A DNA stretch of 64,000 nt from Candidatus Bathyarchaeota archaeon (GCA_026014745.1 JAOZHS010000001.1:620001-684000); one strand, 5' to 3'. Shown: positions 26,096 through 35,330, counted from the first letter of the stretch. Notes: generated by a model not told the origin, from the letters alone. A program made the numbers and translations.

Positions 26096-27712
26096 ATGAG
26101 TCAAAACCAAATGTTCTGTTACCAATGCGAACAAACCGCCAAGGGAACAGGCTGCACCACCATAGGCGTCTGCGGCAAAAACCCACAAGTCGCCACCCTC
26201 CAAGACCTCCTCGTCTACAAACTCCGCGAACTCAGCCAACTCGCACTCCAAACTCAAAAGGCAGGCGACAGCGACCAAAAAATTGATGCCTTCACCGCCG
26301 AAGCCCTATTTGTAACGCTCACAAACGTCAACTTCGACCCCCAAGCAATCGTAAGTTATCTGCGAAAAACCGAGCAGTACATCGAACAACTAAAGAAAAA
26401 AACATCAACCCCCCTCAACATTCTCCCCCTAGAAAACACGCTCGAAGGTTTAGTAGCACAGGGCAAACAGCACGGCGTCAACGCTGATGCCCCAGAAAAC
26501 CTTGACCTACACTCCCTAAAGTGGCTACTGACCATCGGCTTAAAAGGAGTAGCCGCCTACACCTACCACGCCTACCTCCTAGGAAAACAAGACCCAGCCG
26601 TCTTCGACTTTATCTATGAGGCTCTTGCTTCGCACTTCAACAAGTCGCTTGGAGCCAACGAGTATGTAGGTTTAGTCTTCAAATGCGGCGCAGTCAACCT
26701 CCGCGCTATGGAGCTCCTTGACGCGGGCAACACCCAAACCTACGGCAACCCCGTCCCCACTAAAGTTCCCCTCGGACACAAAAAAGGCAAAGCCATCCTC
26801 GTCTCAGGCCATGACCTCATGGACCTAGAGGCAATCCTCAAACAAACCCAAGGCAAAGGCATAACCGTCTACACCCACGGAGAAATGCTACCCACACACG
26901 GTTACCCCAAACTCAAAGCTTATTCACACTTCTACGGACACTACGGCACCGCATGGCAAAATCAACAAAAAGAATTCGCCCAATTCCCCGGCGCCATCCT
27001 GATGACCACCAACTGCATCCAACGCCCCATGGACAGCTACAACGCCAACATCTTCACCGCTGGACCCGTCGGCTACCCCGGCGTCATCCACATCCAAGAC
27101 CACAACTTTACCCCCGTAATCGAAAAAGCCCTATCACTCCCCGGCTTCCCAGACGACCAAGAAGGCAAAACTGTTCTTGTGGGCTTTGGACACAACGCTG
27201 TCCTCTCAGTAGCCGACAAAGTCATCGGCGCAGTTAAAGCTGGACACATCAAACGCTTCATACTCGTCGGAGGATGCGACGGCGCCAAACCTGGACGCAG
27301 CTACTACACAGAATTCGTCGAGAAAGCACCCAAAAACACCATCATCCTCACCTTAGCCTGCGGCAAATTCCGCTTCTTCGACAAAGAACTCGGCACCATC
27401 GACGAAATCCCACGACTGCTCGACATCGGACAATGCAACGACGCTTACAGCGCAGTCAAAATCGCCCAAGCCCTCGCTGACGCCTTCCACGTCGGAGTCA
27501 ACGACCTTCCGCTATCTATGGTGCTCTCATGGTATGAACAGAAAGCCGTAGCCATCCTGCTCTCGCTGCTCTATTTGGGCATAAAAGACATCCGCATCGG
27601 ACCCAGCCTCCCCGCCTTCATAACCCCCGGTATCCTCAACGTGTTGGTTGAGAAATTCAACATCATGCCCATAAAAACAGCAGACGAAGACCTCAAAGAA
27701 ATAATGAAATAA
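26096..27712 (+). CDS. hcp: hybrid cluster protein (hydroxylamine reductase-like)
   Basis: The ATG at 26096 gives the family's usual N-terminus, with the cysteine cluster CYQCEQTAKGTGC...C (spacing C-2-C-8-C-5-C) that holds the cubane cluster. The rest (to 538 residues) contains the family signatures NLRAMELLDAGNT, the acidic VSGHDLMDLEAIL segment, THGEMLPTHGYP, MTTNCIQRP, a GGCDGAKPGRSYYTEF segment and the IGQCNDAYSA element that supplies ligands to the hybrid Fe-S-O cluster. HCP is linked to nitric oxide and hydroxylamine detoxification. Codons are strongly C-ending, which suggests high expression. The earlier in-frame ATG at 26039 is less likely. Confidence 0.93.
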   Translation: MSQNQMFCYQCEQTAKGTGCTTIGVCGKNPQVATLQDLLVYKLRELSQLALQTQKAGDSDQKIDAFTAEALFVTLTNVNFDPQAIVSYLRKTEQYIEQLKKKTSTPLNILPLENTLEGLVAQGKQHGVNADAPENLDLHSLKWLLTIGLKGVAAYTYHAYLLGKQDPAVFDFIYEALASHFNKSLGANEYVGLVFKCGAVNLRAMELLDAGNTQTYGNPVPTKVPLGHKKGKAILVSGHDLMDLEAILKQTQGKGITVYTHGEMLPTHGYPKLKAYSHFYGHYGTAWQNQQKEFAQFPGAILMTTNCIQRPMDSYNANIFTAGPVGYPGVIHIQDHNFTPVIEKALSLPGFPDDQEGKTVLVGFGHNAVLSVADKVIGAVKAGHIKRFILVGGCDGAKPGRSYYTEFVEKAPKNTIILTLACGKFRFFDKELGTIDEIPRLLDIGQCNDAYSAVKIAQALADAFHVGVNDLPLSMVLSWYEQKAVAILLSLLYLGIKDIRIGPSLPAFITPGILNVLVEKFNIMPIKTADEDLKEIMK

Positions 27713-27733
27713 ACGCCCCTTTGGGCGCCCCTT

Positions 27734-28078
27734 TTATTTTTGTTTCTTTTCAGCTTGCTTTTTAGCGAATTCTTGTAAGTTAACTTCGACGGGTTTGCCC
27801 TCTTCCATTATGTAGAATGAAAAGTCGTATTCGGCGCAGTAATTTTTGACTTCTAAATATTTCTCCATGTTGCCTTCAAACATTTCTGGCGTTACAATCT
27901 GGCAAATTTTTGTTAGGCAGCCTTTCTTTTCAGCTTTAAGGTCAGGCATAACTGGGTCCATGTTTTTGGGTTTGCTCCAATTCTCTAACTCTGTGTCTAC
28001 TTCCCAGTGGTCCTTTTTTAGTTTCTCAGCAATTTTGAGTACGCATGCATCATGTGGCTCTTCTTTTTGGTCAACCAT
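27734..28078 (-). CDS. small soluble protein, unknown function
   Basis: From the ATG at 28078 the protein has 114 residues; a second ATG two codons earlier would add MF. A charged, helical sequence includes a PDLKAEKKGCLTKICQIVT stretch faintly like the active-site strand of PD-(D/E)xK folds, and a helix NMEKYLEVKNYCAEYDFSF. Three cysteines are spaced along the chain. It is convergent with hcp, 22 bp away. I do not recognise the family. Confidence 0.6.
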   Translation of the reverse strand: MVDQKEEPHDACVLKIAEKLKKDHWEVDTELENWSKPKNMDPVMPDLKAEKKGCLTKICQIVTPEMFEGNMEKYLEVKNYCAEYDFSFYIMEEGKPVEVNLQEFAKKQAEKKQK

Positions 28079-28162
28079 AAACATCCCACAAATCTAAACA
28101 AGCTCTAGACGCGGCTTGCTTAAAGTCCTTGCGTTTTAGCCCCAAAAAAAGAGGCGTTTCTT

Positions 28163-28753
28163 CTAAGAGAAAGGTTCGGGAGCATTGAGCTTTTTTAGAA
28201 CCCACGCCATGTTTTGCCCCAGCGCCTCCATGGTTTTTAAGCCTTCAGCGTCGTTTTCGACTTCGCCGGGGAGACGCCCAACGCCGATGTTCCAGTAGAT
28301 GGAGCCGGGGACAATCATTTGGCTGATGAGAAAGAAATGGTTAATCGCATCAAACGTTGGTATGCCGCCTGCTCTGCGTACCGCCACCACCGCTGCCCCT
28401 ACTTTCCGCTTAAATAGCCCCCCATTACTCATTGCCACATAGCCTGCGCGGTCGATGAGTGCCTTTAATTCGGGTGTCATCATCGAGAAATATGTGGGTG
28501 AACCCAAAATGATTCCGTCCGCTTCAGCCATTTTTTGGATGTATTGGTTTACGTTGTCGTTTACGATTTTGCATTCTTTGTTTTTGAGTTCTCGGCAGGT
28601 GCCACATGCAATGCAGCCGTGAATTTGTTGTCCGCCAAGCTGGATGAATTCCGTTTGTATGTCCTCGCTTTCTAACACGTTAAGAACACGTCGGAGAAGT
28701 GTTGCGGTGTTTCCGTCTTTTCTTGGACTGCCATTAAAAGCAACAACTTTCAT
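28163..28753 (-). CDS. iron-sulfur flavoprotein (NADPH-dependent FMN reductase family)
   Basis: The 196-residue protein has the flavodoxin-like fold start MKVVAFNGSPRKDGNTATLL, which binds the FMN phosphate. A compact cysteine cluster CX2CX2CX7C (GCIACGTCRELKNKEC) follows, typical of archaeal iron-sulfur flavoproteins, and then SPTYFSMMTPELKALIDR. It should carry FMN and one [4Fe-4S] cluster and move electrons. Physiological donors in this family include ferredoxin. It is near hcp, which fits an oxidative or nitrosative stress neighbourhood. Confidence 0.88.
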   Translation of the reverse strand: MKVVAFNGSPRKDGNTATLLRRVLNVLESEDIQTEFIQLGGQQIHGCIACGTCRELKNKECKIVNDNVNQYIQKMAEADGIILGSPTYFSMMTPELKALIDRAGYVAMSNGGLFKRKVGAAVVAVRRAGGIPTFDAINHFFLISQMIVPGSIYWNIGVGRLPGEVENDAEGLKTMEALGQNMAWVLKKLNAPEPFS

Positions 28754-28798
28754 GAATACTCGCCACTAAACTGTGGTTGCCCATCCTAAAAGGGTTAG

Positions 28799-29731
28799 CT
28801 ACGATGGAGCTTTAGCGTTTCTTCGGAACCTGCCCGTTGCTACGCGTATGCCAATTGCTAAGCAGACAAACGCCACAATAATGATAACGACCTCTATGGG
28901 GAACTGCAAAGGTGCCTCGACAGGCGTTGTGGGGTCATTCATGAGGGGGTAGCGGTCTTGATTCAAGACGTCTATCACATAGTAGGTGTCGCCTATGCCG
29001 TCGCCATTTGTGTCGGTGCCGTTGTAGTCGCTCCAGTAGTTGCCTTCTCGTCCGTTGTCCCAGTTATGGGGCGGTTCAGTTGTGTTGTAGTCACTGCATT
29101 GGCAACCGTTTAGTTGAATGCTGTTCTCTTCAAAGCAGTTACCCGCTATGATTATGTCGTCAGGGACGTCGCCCTCTCCGTTGTTAAAACCGTAGAAGAT
29201 GCCAAAGGAGTTGTTTGCGATGTAGTTGTTTGTGACGGTGGTGTTTGAACCTGAAAGCATGATGCCTATGACGTTGCCCGTCACGAAGTTGTCGGCTATG
29301 GTGTTGTTTTGGGTCCACATGTAAACGCCGATGCTAAAGTTCTTGACATTGAGGTTCGAAACGGCTATCCCTTCAACGTGAAGTCCTAAATCTACGCCTA
29401 TCGTGTAGGTTTGAGTGCTGTTGTATGGCTCGCCGTCTGAGCCTATAAACAAAAGGTCTGTTTCCTCGCCAGTGTACTGTCCCCATAGGGTATGGCCGGC
29501 ACCGTTTAGGGCTATGTTGCTTTTGAAGATTTTTATGGTTGCGTAGATGTCGCCGGTGAAGGTGTAGGTGTCGCCGTTTCGTTGGATGGGTACCGTGGAG
29601 GGCGAAACGGTGCCGTCTTCTTTTATGAGTATGGTTGGAGGCATTCCCTGCGCTTTTGACGGTTGAACACAGATGGGTGCTAACACAGCTAAAACCACCA
29701 GAATCATCGCGACAACCAGTTTTCTTTTCAA
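28799..29731 (-). CDS. NosD-like secreted beta-helix protein
   Basis: The 310-residue protein starts at a TTG after GGAGGGG. It has a signal peptide (about 4-22), parallel beta-helix repeats of the CASH/NosD type (NNTIADNFVTGNVIGIML, NTTVTNNYIANNSFGIFYG) around 130-200, and a C-terminal segment with calcium-like DTNGDGIGDTYYVID and membrane helix (about 276-296). In nitrous oxide respiration NosD delivers copper-sulfur to NosZ, but many archaeal relatives are unrelated surface proteins. It is transcribed just downstream of the NapH/NosR-like gene (13 bp), so the pair is an operon. Confidence 0.75.
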   Translation of the reverse strand: MKRKLVVAMILVVLAVLAPICVQPSKAQGMPPTILIKEDGTVSPSTVPIQRNGDTYTFTGDIYATIKIFKSNIALNGAGHTLWGQYTGEETDLLFIGSDGEPYNSTQTYTIGVDLGLHVEGIAVSNLNVKNFSIGVYMWTQNNTIADNFVTGNVIGIMLSGSNTTVTNNYIANNSFGIFYGFNNGEGDVPDDIIIAGNCFEENSIQLNGCQCSDYNTTEPPHNWDNGREGNYWSDYNGTDTNGDGIGDTYYVIDVLNQDRYPLMNDPTTPVEAPLQFPIEVVIIIVAFVCLAIGIRVATGRFRRNAKAPS

Positions 29732-29744
29732 GTTAACCCCTCCC

Positions 29745-31349
29745 TTATTCTCCTTTTATTGTGTCTGTTTTATTTAACCAGTTCCGCGATTTACAAACCG
29801 TCTTGCCCGCGAACTTGAACTCTAAGCAGCCTTCATGGGGACACATCTCCACACAACGCAGACAATAGATGCATTGAGAGGTTGCGACATCGCCGCTTTT
29901 GCCTTCATAGACTTCTTTGACTTGCGTGGGGCAGACGCGTTTGCATATTCCGCATTTGGTGCATTTGGTTTCAGTTTTGTTTAAGCGGACGCCGCTTATC
30001 CATTTGAAGGGTGGAAAACGGTTAAATAACGCGATTATGGCGCCCAGTGGACAGATTTGGCACCATGAACGCTTGAAAAAGAATGCTGCAGCAGTGACTA
30101 TGCCTAAGATCACGAGGTTTATGGAGGTTAAAAAGAAGCCTAACTGCCAGAATTGTCCCGTAGTGCCCTGTGTAACCCATTCAGGTTTCATTAAACCTAC
30201 TGCGGTCTCGGCTAAAAGGCACAGTGGCTTCATGGGGCACACGGCACAGAACGGCGCGGAATAGAACGTGTAAACTTCCCCGCCTTTCTGCGTACCCTCA
30301 ATGAGTGGTGAAGTGAGGAAGGCTTGAGAAGCAAAAATCACGCTCAAGATTATTAGAAGTGCCAAGGTAAGGTAGCCTAACTGGTGGAAGCGCTCGTTAA
30401 ATTTGTCGGAGAACAAGCGGCGTTTGATTCTTAGGGCTTTTCTCAGTCGCGCAACTAAATCAACGTATAAGCCAAAGGGGCAAACCCAACCGCAGAAAAC
30501 TCTGCCTAAAACCACCCCCGACAGTATAAGTACGCCTAAAACTATGGCTAAACGCTCCAAACCTGTGGAGAAGTATTCTACGCCCCATCCTACCCCGGTT
30601 CCTGCAAACGGGTAAATATAGGTTTGAAGCTGCCACAACGCGCAGGTTACAGTTCGCCCACAGGGGTAGTAACAGCCAAAGACGGGTGCTGGAACCCCAT
30701 CGGGCATATCGACGCCCAAGATGTTTGTTGAGAGATTGATTTCATGAGGCTGCAACTCAGTAGTCGGTGACAGGTAACCATAGTGGTCGACGAATATCCC
30801 GAAGAACACCAAAAACAAGAAACCGATTTGCACCATTAACCGGATGGCGCTGATTTTTCTGGTATAGTTTCTGCGTCCCAAGAAAATCACTATGCCCCCA
30901 AACGCCATGAAGGCAATGAATGTGGTGAATGCTTTGTAGTTTGGTTTATAGACCGAGGCTATGCTAGGTGTTGGCTCAGGCGAGTCTGGGTCGGCTGGGT
31001 CGGTTACTTGTGCGTATAGTCGGTTAGCTATGTGGCCGTCTATGGGAAAAATATTCCAGTAGCCAACTTGGTCAAGCGTTTGGGTTACTGAGTAATTGCC
31101 TGTTACTGGGTCAGTGAGTACTACGCGGTCAATATAGGTGTAGTCTGGTCGAGTAAAGGCAACACGTACCGTTTTGTTTTCTTCAGGGGGACATATGCTG
31201 CCGTAGATTGTTACGTTTTCGTTTATGTAGACTTGGGTGCGGTCGATGTCGGCGGTTATGCAGGGACCAAAACAGGGGTTAGCCGGTTGGATGCATTGCG
31301 TGCAGAGGATGGTCGCGGCGATGAATACTGCAATCGTTATGGATAGCAC
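29745..31349 (-). CDS. NapH/NosR-like polyferredoxin membrane protein
   Basis: The 534-residue protein starts at a GTG and opens with a signal-like helix and an extracellular Ig-like domain (about 30-110). At least five membrane helices follow, with CPFG/CP-type motifs on the cytoplasmic side: CGWVCPFGLYVD, FCAVCPMKPLC, CQICPLGAI. The C-terminus carries two [4Fe-4S] motifs, CTKCGICKRVCP and CIYCLRCVEMCP. This is the NapH/NosR/CcoG group of membrane electron carriers. It should connect the quinol or ferredoxin pool to an outside redox protein, perhaps the Moco oxidoreductase at 145-810. The two genes share an upstream repeat. Confidence 0.85.
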   Translation of the reverse strand: MLSITIAVFIAATILCTQCIQPANPCFGPCITADIDRTQVYINENVTIYGSICPPEENKTVRVAFTRPDYTYIDRVVLTDPVTGNYSVTQTLDQVGYWNIFPIDGHIANRLYAQVTDPADPDSPEPTPSIASVYKPNYKAFTTFIAFMAFGGIVIFLGRRNYTRKISAIRLMVQIGFLFLVFFGIFVDHYGYLSPTTELQPHEINLSTNILGVDMPDGVPAPVFGCYYPCGRTVTCALWQLQTYIYPFAGTGVGWGVEYFSTGLERLAIVLGVLILSGVVLGRVFCGWVCPFGLYVDLVARLRKALRIKRRLFSDKFNERFHQLGYLTLALLIILSVIFASQAFLTSPLIEGTQKGGEVYTFYSAPFCAVCPMKPLCLLAETAVGLMKPEWVTQGTTGQFWQLGFFLTSINLVILGIVTAAAFFFKRSWCQICPLGAIIALFNRFPPFKWISGVRLNKTETKCTKCGICKRVCPTQVKEVYEGKSGDVATSQCIYCLRCVEMCPHEGCLEFKFAGKTVCKSRNWLNKTDTIKGE

Positions 31350-31453
31350 GGTTCTTTGCTTAATGTCCCATACCCCTACAGTTCATACGGAGTATTGCTT
31401 GATATAATTTTGCAAATATCCCCTAGCATGTTTGGAGACTAATAGCTGACCCC

Positions 31454-31517
31454 TGCAGAAATTCTAAGAGGGGTAGGTCAGTATTGTCGGGTTTAAGGGT
31501 CAAAAGTATGTTGAAAA
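31454..31517 (-). repeat. diverged 63-bp repeat, copy B (copy A at 973-1035)
   Basis: The reverse complement carries TTTTCAACAT, a 21-base spacer, and then TGACCTACCCCTCT and TTTCTGCA, in the same order and spacing as 973-1035. It lies upstream of the NapH/NosR-like gene, between it and the divergent SGNH hydrolase. ACCCC and GGGGT around 31450-31474 also form a short dyad. Confidence 0.6.
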
Positions 31518-31625
31518 CATTTGATTATGCGCGGCTTATATCTGCGGATTCTCCCCCACGCTCGGGAGAGCTATATCTCAAACATTAAAAAATATCAAAC
31601 ATGCATTAAACAAGTAGAAAACGCA

Positions 31626-32285
31626 ATGAAGAAAAATACCCTGTTGTCCGCTCTAACAATTATTCTTGTAGCCCTAGCCTTAAGCCTCACAGCATACTAT
31701 CTAACGGCTCAGCTCTCTTCTTCTCCCATACGGGTTGCCTGCGTCGGCGACAGCATAACCAAGGGTTTCCACTACCCCCAAATCCTCGGAGAACTGCTTG
31801 GCCCAACCTATGTCGTACAAAACTTCGGTACAGGAGGCGCCTCCGTCGCCCAAAACGCTAAAACCCCCTACATAAATCAATCCATCTTTTTAGCAGCCAA
31901 AAAATTCCAACCCGACATAGTAATAATTATGCTGGGAACCAACGACGCCTCCCCAATCAACCACCAATACAACGGCACATTCGTGTCTGACTACTTAAAA
32001 CTCATCAACCAATTCCGCGAGTTGGATAGCGCACCCCAAATCTGGCTCGTTGAACCCCCACCCATCTTTAACAATGGCACCGGCCTTAGCACACACTTCT
32101 TTGCCGACACCATAGTTCCTCTTATCCAGCAAACCGCACAGCAAGCCCAATTGCCCCTGATAGATTTGTACACGGTTATGGCGAATCGTTCAGACCTTTT
32201 GTGGGATGGCGTACACCCGACTCCAACTGGGGCAGAGGTTATTGCATCAACAATCTATGACGCCATCACAAACTCAACTTCTTAG
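31626..32285 (+). CDS. SGNH/GDSL hydrolase, membrane-anchored
   Basis: The ATG at 31626 places a signal-anchor helix at once (NTLLSALTIILVALALSLTAYYL); the earlier ATG at 31521 would add 35 unlikely residues. The 219-residue product has the GDSL-type blocks in order: block I VGDSITKG with the nucleophilic serine, block III GTNDAS, and block V DGVHPTPTG with the catalytic Asp-x-x-His. An external esterase or acyl hydrolase, acting on sugars or lipids, is expected. It stands alone. Confidence 0.88.
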   Translation: MKKNTLLSALTIILVALALSLTAYYLTAQLSSSPIRVACVGDSITKGFHYPQILGELLGPTYVVQNFGTGGASVAQNAKTPYINQSIFLAAKKFQPDIVIIMLGTNDASPINHQYNGTFVSDYLKLINQFRELDSAPQIWLVEPPPIFNNGTGLSTHFFADTIVPLIQQTAQQAQLPLIDLYTVMANRSDLLWDGVHPTPTGAEVIASTIYDAITNSTS

Positions 32286-32501
32286 CGCTTGGTACTCCAG
32301 CTAAGTATAACAACCATTAATCGAAATACCCCTCATAACCGCGCTAACTCTGCTCATCTGCCTTGTTATTCTTGTGCCCCTCAAAAAGATACCTCACGTC
32401 AAAGACATAGTCGGTTAAAGGCATCTTTTTAGGCGTTTGAGACGTGGCTTCTTGAAAAAACTCTTATGTACCTGACTCTAACATAGAGCAAGCGATGTAA
32501 C

Positions 32502-32876
32502 ATGCAAAGCGATACGGAAGCCAAAATCAAGCAAGACCTGCTTGTAGAAATTGCTAATCTAGAGCAAAATTATTTGGTGATTAAAGCGTTTATTTCGGGT
32601 AAAGATGTTGAAGTGTCGGCTCTGGGTGAAAGTATCTTGTCCTTTAAGGGCAGTTTGAGTCGTGCCAGCGCGTTTGTTTTGGCTCTCTACAACCTAAAGG
32701 GGGTACGCGTGAATATTCCTTGGGAGCAGCTTTTTACGAGTTTGGATTATGCTTTGGCCACATTGACAACTGCGCCTCGCAAAGCCGCAGTGCAGGCGAT
32801 TTTAGCTATGGCTGACCCCCAGATGGGACAAGTGCTTTCGTACTTTTCAGCCCTCAAAGAATCAATAAATAAGTAA
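32502..32876 (+). CDS. helical protein, unknown function
   Basis: The 124-residue protein begins at an ATG near a weak ribosome site. It is helical throughout, with an N-terminal coiled segment (EAKIKQDLLVEIANLEQNYLV) and a small-residue-rich C-terminus (APRKAAVQAILAMADPQMGQVLSYF). No membrane helix, metal site or known domain is visible. It is convergent with the marC gene. Confidence 0.55.
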   Translation: MQSDTEAKIKQDLLVEIANLEQNYLVIKAFISGKDVEVSALGESILSFKGSLSRASAFVLALYNLKGVRVNIPWEQLFTSLDYALATLTTAPRKAAVQAILAMADPQMGQVLSYFSALKESINK

Positions 32877-32899
32877 CCCTCCCTTTTCTCTTTCTGCAT

Positions 32900-33523
32900 T
32901 TAGCCAAGAAGGCTAAACACACAGCGCGTAAATCCCGTAAAGTGAGTTACGCCCGTGAGGATGTATTGGATGGCGATTGCCGCAATCAAAAGCGCCATAA
33001 CTCTGGCAATGACTAAGGCACCTGTTTTGCCCAAAAAACGGAAAATGACGCTTGTGTAGCGTAGAATAACCCATGTTATAGAGATGACGATGATTACGGC
33101 GACTATGGCGACGATGGTGGTGTAGGTTTGAAGGTTAAATATCGTGGTGGTTATGGCTCCTGGTCCTACCAAAAGCGGCATAGCGATGGGAACCGCTCCG
33201 AGGCATTCGGGGGATTCAGAGGGTTTTTCTTCTTTACTGCCTGAAATAAGAATTCTGATTGAGATAATTAGGAGCAAGATGCCGCCTGCAATTTCAAAAC
33301 TCTCAATAGTTATGCCGAAAAGCGACAATATCTCGTTTCCCAAAAAAGCAAAAACCAGCAACAAAATAAACCCCACCAAACACGCCACATTATACACTTT
33401 TCTTCTCTGGACGTCTGACATATTTTCGGTTAACCCCATAAAGATGGGTATGTTACCGAATGGGTCAACGATGATAAAGAGCGCAATGGCAGCTTTAGCT
33501 AAATCACTTAAAAAATCCAACAA
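32900..33523 (-). CDS. MarC-family integral membrane protein
   Basis: The 207-residue protein has six hydrophobic helices and the MarC/UPF0056 signatures: IVDPFGNIPIFMGLT near the N-terminus and AVPIAMPLLVGPGAITTTI after the third helix. Family members were once thought to be multidrug antiporters, but the function is not proven. Length and topology are normal for the family. It stands alone, with convergent neighbours on its 3' side. Confidence 0.92.
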   Translation of the reverse strand: MLDFLSDLAKAAIALFIIVDPFGNIPIFMGLTENMSDVQRRKVYNVACLVGFILLLVFAFLGNEILSLFGITIESFEIAGGILLLIISIRILISGSKEEKPSESPECLGAVPIAMPLLVGPGAITTTIFNLQTYTTIVAIVAVIIVISITWVILRYTSVIFRFLGKTGALVIARVMALLIAAIAIQYILTGVTHFTGFTRCVFSLLG

Positions 33524-33584
33524 AACCCCAAACTACAAAGAACACTGAAAGAAAAATGAAGATAAAAAGTTAACGAAAAGGAAA

Positions 33585-34493
33585 TTAGAAATATTTTTGC
33601 CAGCTGGCTACCCAACCGAGAAACTCCTCGACTGGTTGCCCACCATAACTACGAAGTCGCTGCCGCAAGTCTGCACTTTGCAGTGCCGCTTTCTGGAAAT
33701 TAACCATTTCCTGTTGACCGTCAGTCAAGTAGAGGAAGCCCTCGAGGTCACCAACTCTAGCGCACCGTGCTGTCACAGTTAAGATTTCGCGTGGAGGCGG
33801 GACGTCTTGGGGGAGGTCTCCTGGGCCATACACGTAGAAGCTGATGAAGAAGGGTCTTTGGAGGATTTTCTTAAAGCCCCGCGTAAGCATTTCCCAGTAC
33901 CACGGTGTAGCATAGTTTTTGCTAAACATAACAACGCAAAATTTGTCAGCGATTTTTTTAAAGTCCTCAAAATCCACCCCGTATCTTTCATAGGAGCTGA
34001 CGGGGTCAGGTTGGAGACAGAAAGTTAGTTCATTTTTGACGACGCCACGGATTTGCTCTAGGTATTCTGTGATTTCTTTTCGGCGCCATTCCAACCAACC
34101 TAAACCACTTTTCTTCCATCGCTCTTGGCATCGGGGACAGTTACAGTGGTCATGGTCAGCGAAGTATTGACTATTCAACCATATGCCGGGGGATTGGCGG
34201 TCAACTTCTGCAATGTATTTGAGTTGTTCTTCTCGGTAGTCGGGTTGAGTGGCGCACAGTACGCTCCAGTAAATGTTAAAGTTGTTATTGCCAAATTGTG
34301 CGGGGCCCAGAGGTGATTGGGAGACCCAGTCGGGGTGGAGTTGGGCGGTTGCGGTGTCGGCGAAGACGGCGAGGTTGCTGTACATGTCGGGTTGGGGGCG
34401 GATTCGTAGGCCTGTTTCGGGTTTTACTCGCAGGACGTGGAAGTCAAATCCGGGTGTTTTTTGGGGTTGGAAGGTGTATGAACCGAATTTCAT
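33585..34493 (-). CDS. probable TIM-barrel (glycoside hydrolase-like) protein
   Basis: The 302-residue protein has alternating strand-helix units (GIWLNSQYFADHDHCNCPRC, LTFCLQPDPVSSYERYGVD, KFCVVMFSKNYATPWYWEM, PFFISFYVYGPGD) suggestive of a beta/alpha barrel. The HCNCPRCQERW segment is common in glycoside hydrolase-like barrels of unknown specificity and may bind zinc. It lacks a signal peptide, so it acts inside the cell. Acidic residues after the strands could be catalytic, but none can be named with confidence. The family is not recognised precisely. Confidence 0.5.
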   Translation of the reverse strand: MKFGSYTFQPQKTPGFDFHVLRVKPETGLRIRPQPDMYSNLAVFADTATAQLHPDWVSQSPLGPAQFGNNNFNIYWSVLCATQPDYREEQLKYIAEVDRQSPGIWLNSQYFADHDHCNCPRCQERWKKSGLGWLEWRRKEITEYLEQIRGVVKNELTFCLQPDPVSSYERYGVDFEDFKKIADKFCVVMFSKNYATPWYWEMLTRGFKKILQRPFFISFYVYGPGDLPQDVPPPREILTVTARCARVGDLEGFLYLTDGQQEMVNFQKAALQSADLRQRLRSYGGQPVEEFLGWVASWQKYF

Positions 34494-34764
34494 GTTGGTT
34501 TCCCGTCGAAAAGAAGCGGTTGTGTTGTAGATAAGTTTTTGGTGGTGTGGCGGTTTTGGGTTGGTTTTGTTTTTCGGAGCAGTTTACGGCTCTCTTTGAT
34601 ACGTTAAACAAGTGGATAGGTTGTTGGTAATTTTATGTCCAGTTGGGTAGTTTTAAATATGAGAACGTAATAGTTGTGCAGTAAAAACCAAAAAAAGTTA
34701 AACATGCGTATAGCGATGCGCGGGTTCACTATAAATTCCAAAGCAACCACCTCGAGGTCCGCTT

Positions 34765-35235
34765 ATGAGAAAAAAAACCCTGAACACAGAAATAGACAAA
34801 ACCGACGCCCAAATACTGGGGATTCTTCAGGAAAACTGCCAGCAAAGCTTCCGCAAGATAGCTGGCAAAATGCGCATATCTGGTGTGATGGCCTCGGATA
34901 GAATAAAACGCCTCGAAGACCGCGGAATAGTCAAGGGGTATACCGCAATCTTGGATCCAATAAAGTTGGGGTATGATTTAACTGCAGTGATTTTTATTCA
35001 AACTGAGGGGGGTGGTTACCTTAAGGATTTGGAGACTGCTTTATCGCAGCTGGCTAATGTTATTACGTTATACGAGATTACGGGCGAGTTTGACATTGTA
35101 GCGGTTGTTAAGCTTAAGGATCGTGATAGTCTCAATACTTTGATTAAGGATTTGCTTGTGGCTCCACATATTAAGAAGACGATGACTAATATTGCGCTTA
35201 ATGTTGTGAAAGAGGGTTTTAAGGTTCAAATTTAG
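34765..35235 (+). CDS. Lrp/AsnC-family transcriptional regulator
   Basis: The 156-residue protein has the family's N-terminal helix-turn-helix (TDAQILGILQENCQQSFRKIAGKM, then MASDRIKRLEDRGIVKGYTAILD) and a C-terminal RAM ligand-binding domain (YEITGEFDIVAVVKLKDRDSLN). GAGGT precedes the ATG. It lies 165 bp upstream of the first amt gene, in the same direction. The position suggests it controls nitrogen-related genes, perhaps through the palindrome at 35331. This is inference from position only. Confidence 0.92.
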   Translation: MRKKTLNTEIDKTDAQILGILQENCQQSFRKIAGKMRISGVMASDRIKRLEDRGIVKGYTAILDPIKLGYDLTAVIFIQTEGGGYLKDLETALSQLANVITLYEITGEFDIVAVVKLKDRDSLNTLIKDLLVAPHIKKTMTNIALNVVKEGFKVQI

Positions 35236-35330
35236 ATTTTTTGGACAAACGCTTAGGTTTTCTTTTATTGACCTTTAATATATCTATTATTTTGCTGCTT
35301 TTGTGTGTATTTTTTCAATTTTTCTTAAAT

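Noticed and set aside
26953-27480. Long arginine/proline-rich open frames on the plus strand inside hcp
   Set aside because: They are out-of-frame shadows caused by the C-rich codon use of hcp, whose own frame has full family motifs.
27734-28078. A restriction-type nuclease
   Set aside because: The PDLKAEKKG stretch is only faintly like a PD-(D/E)xK strand and the ordered acidic residues are not evident.
32308-32418. An open frame encoding a hydrophobic helix then PLKKIPHVKDIVG between the SGNH hydrolase and the next gene
   Set aside because: It has no ATG, GTG or TTG start and is only 35 codons long. It may be a fragment of a lost membrane gene, but the support is too weak for an annotation.
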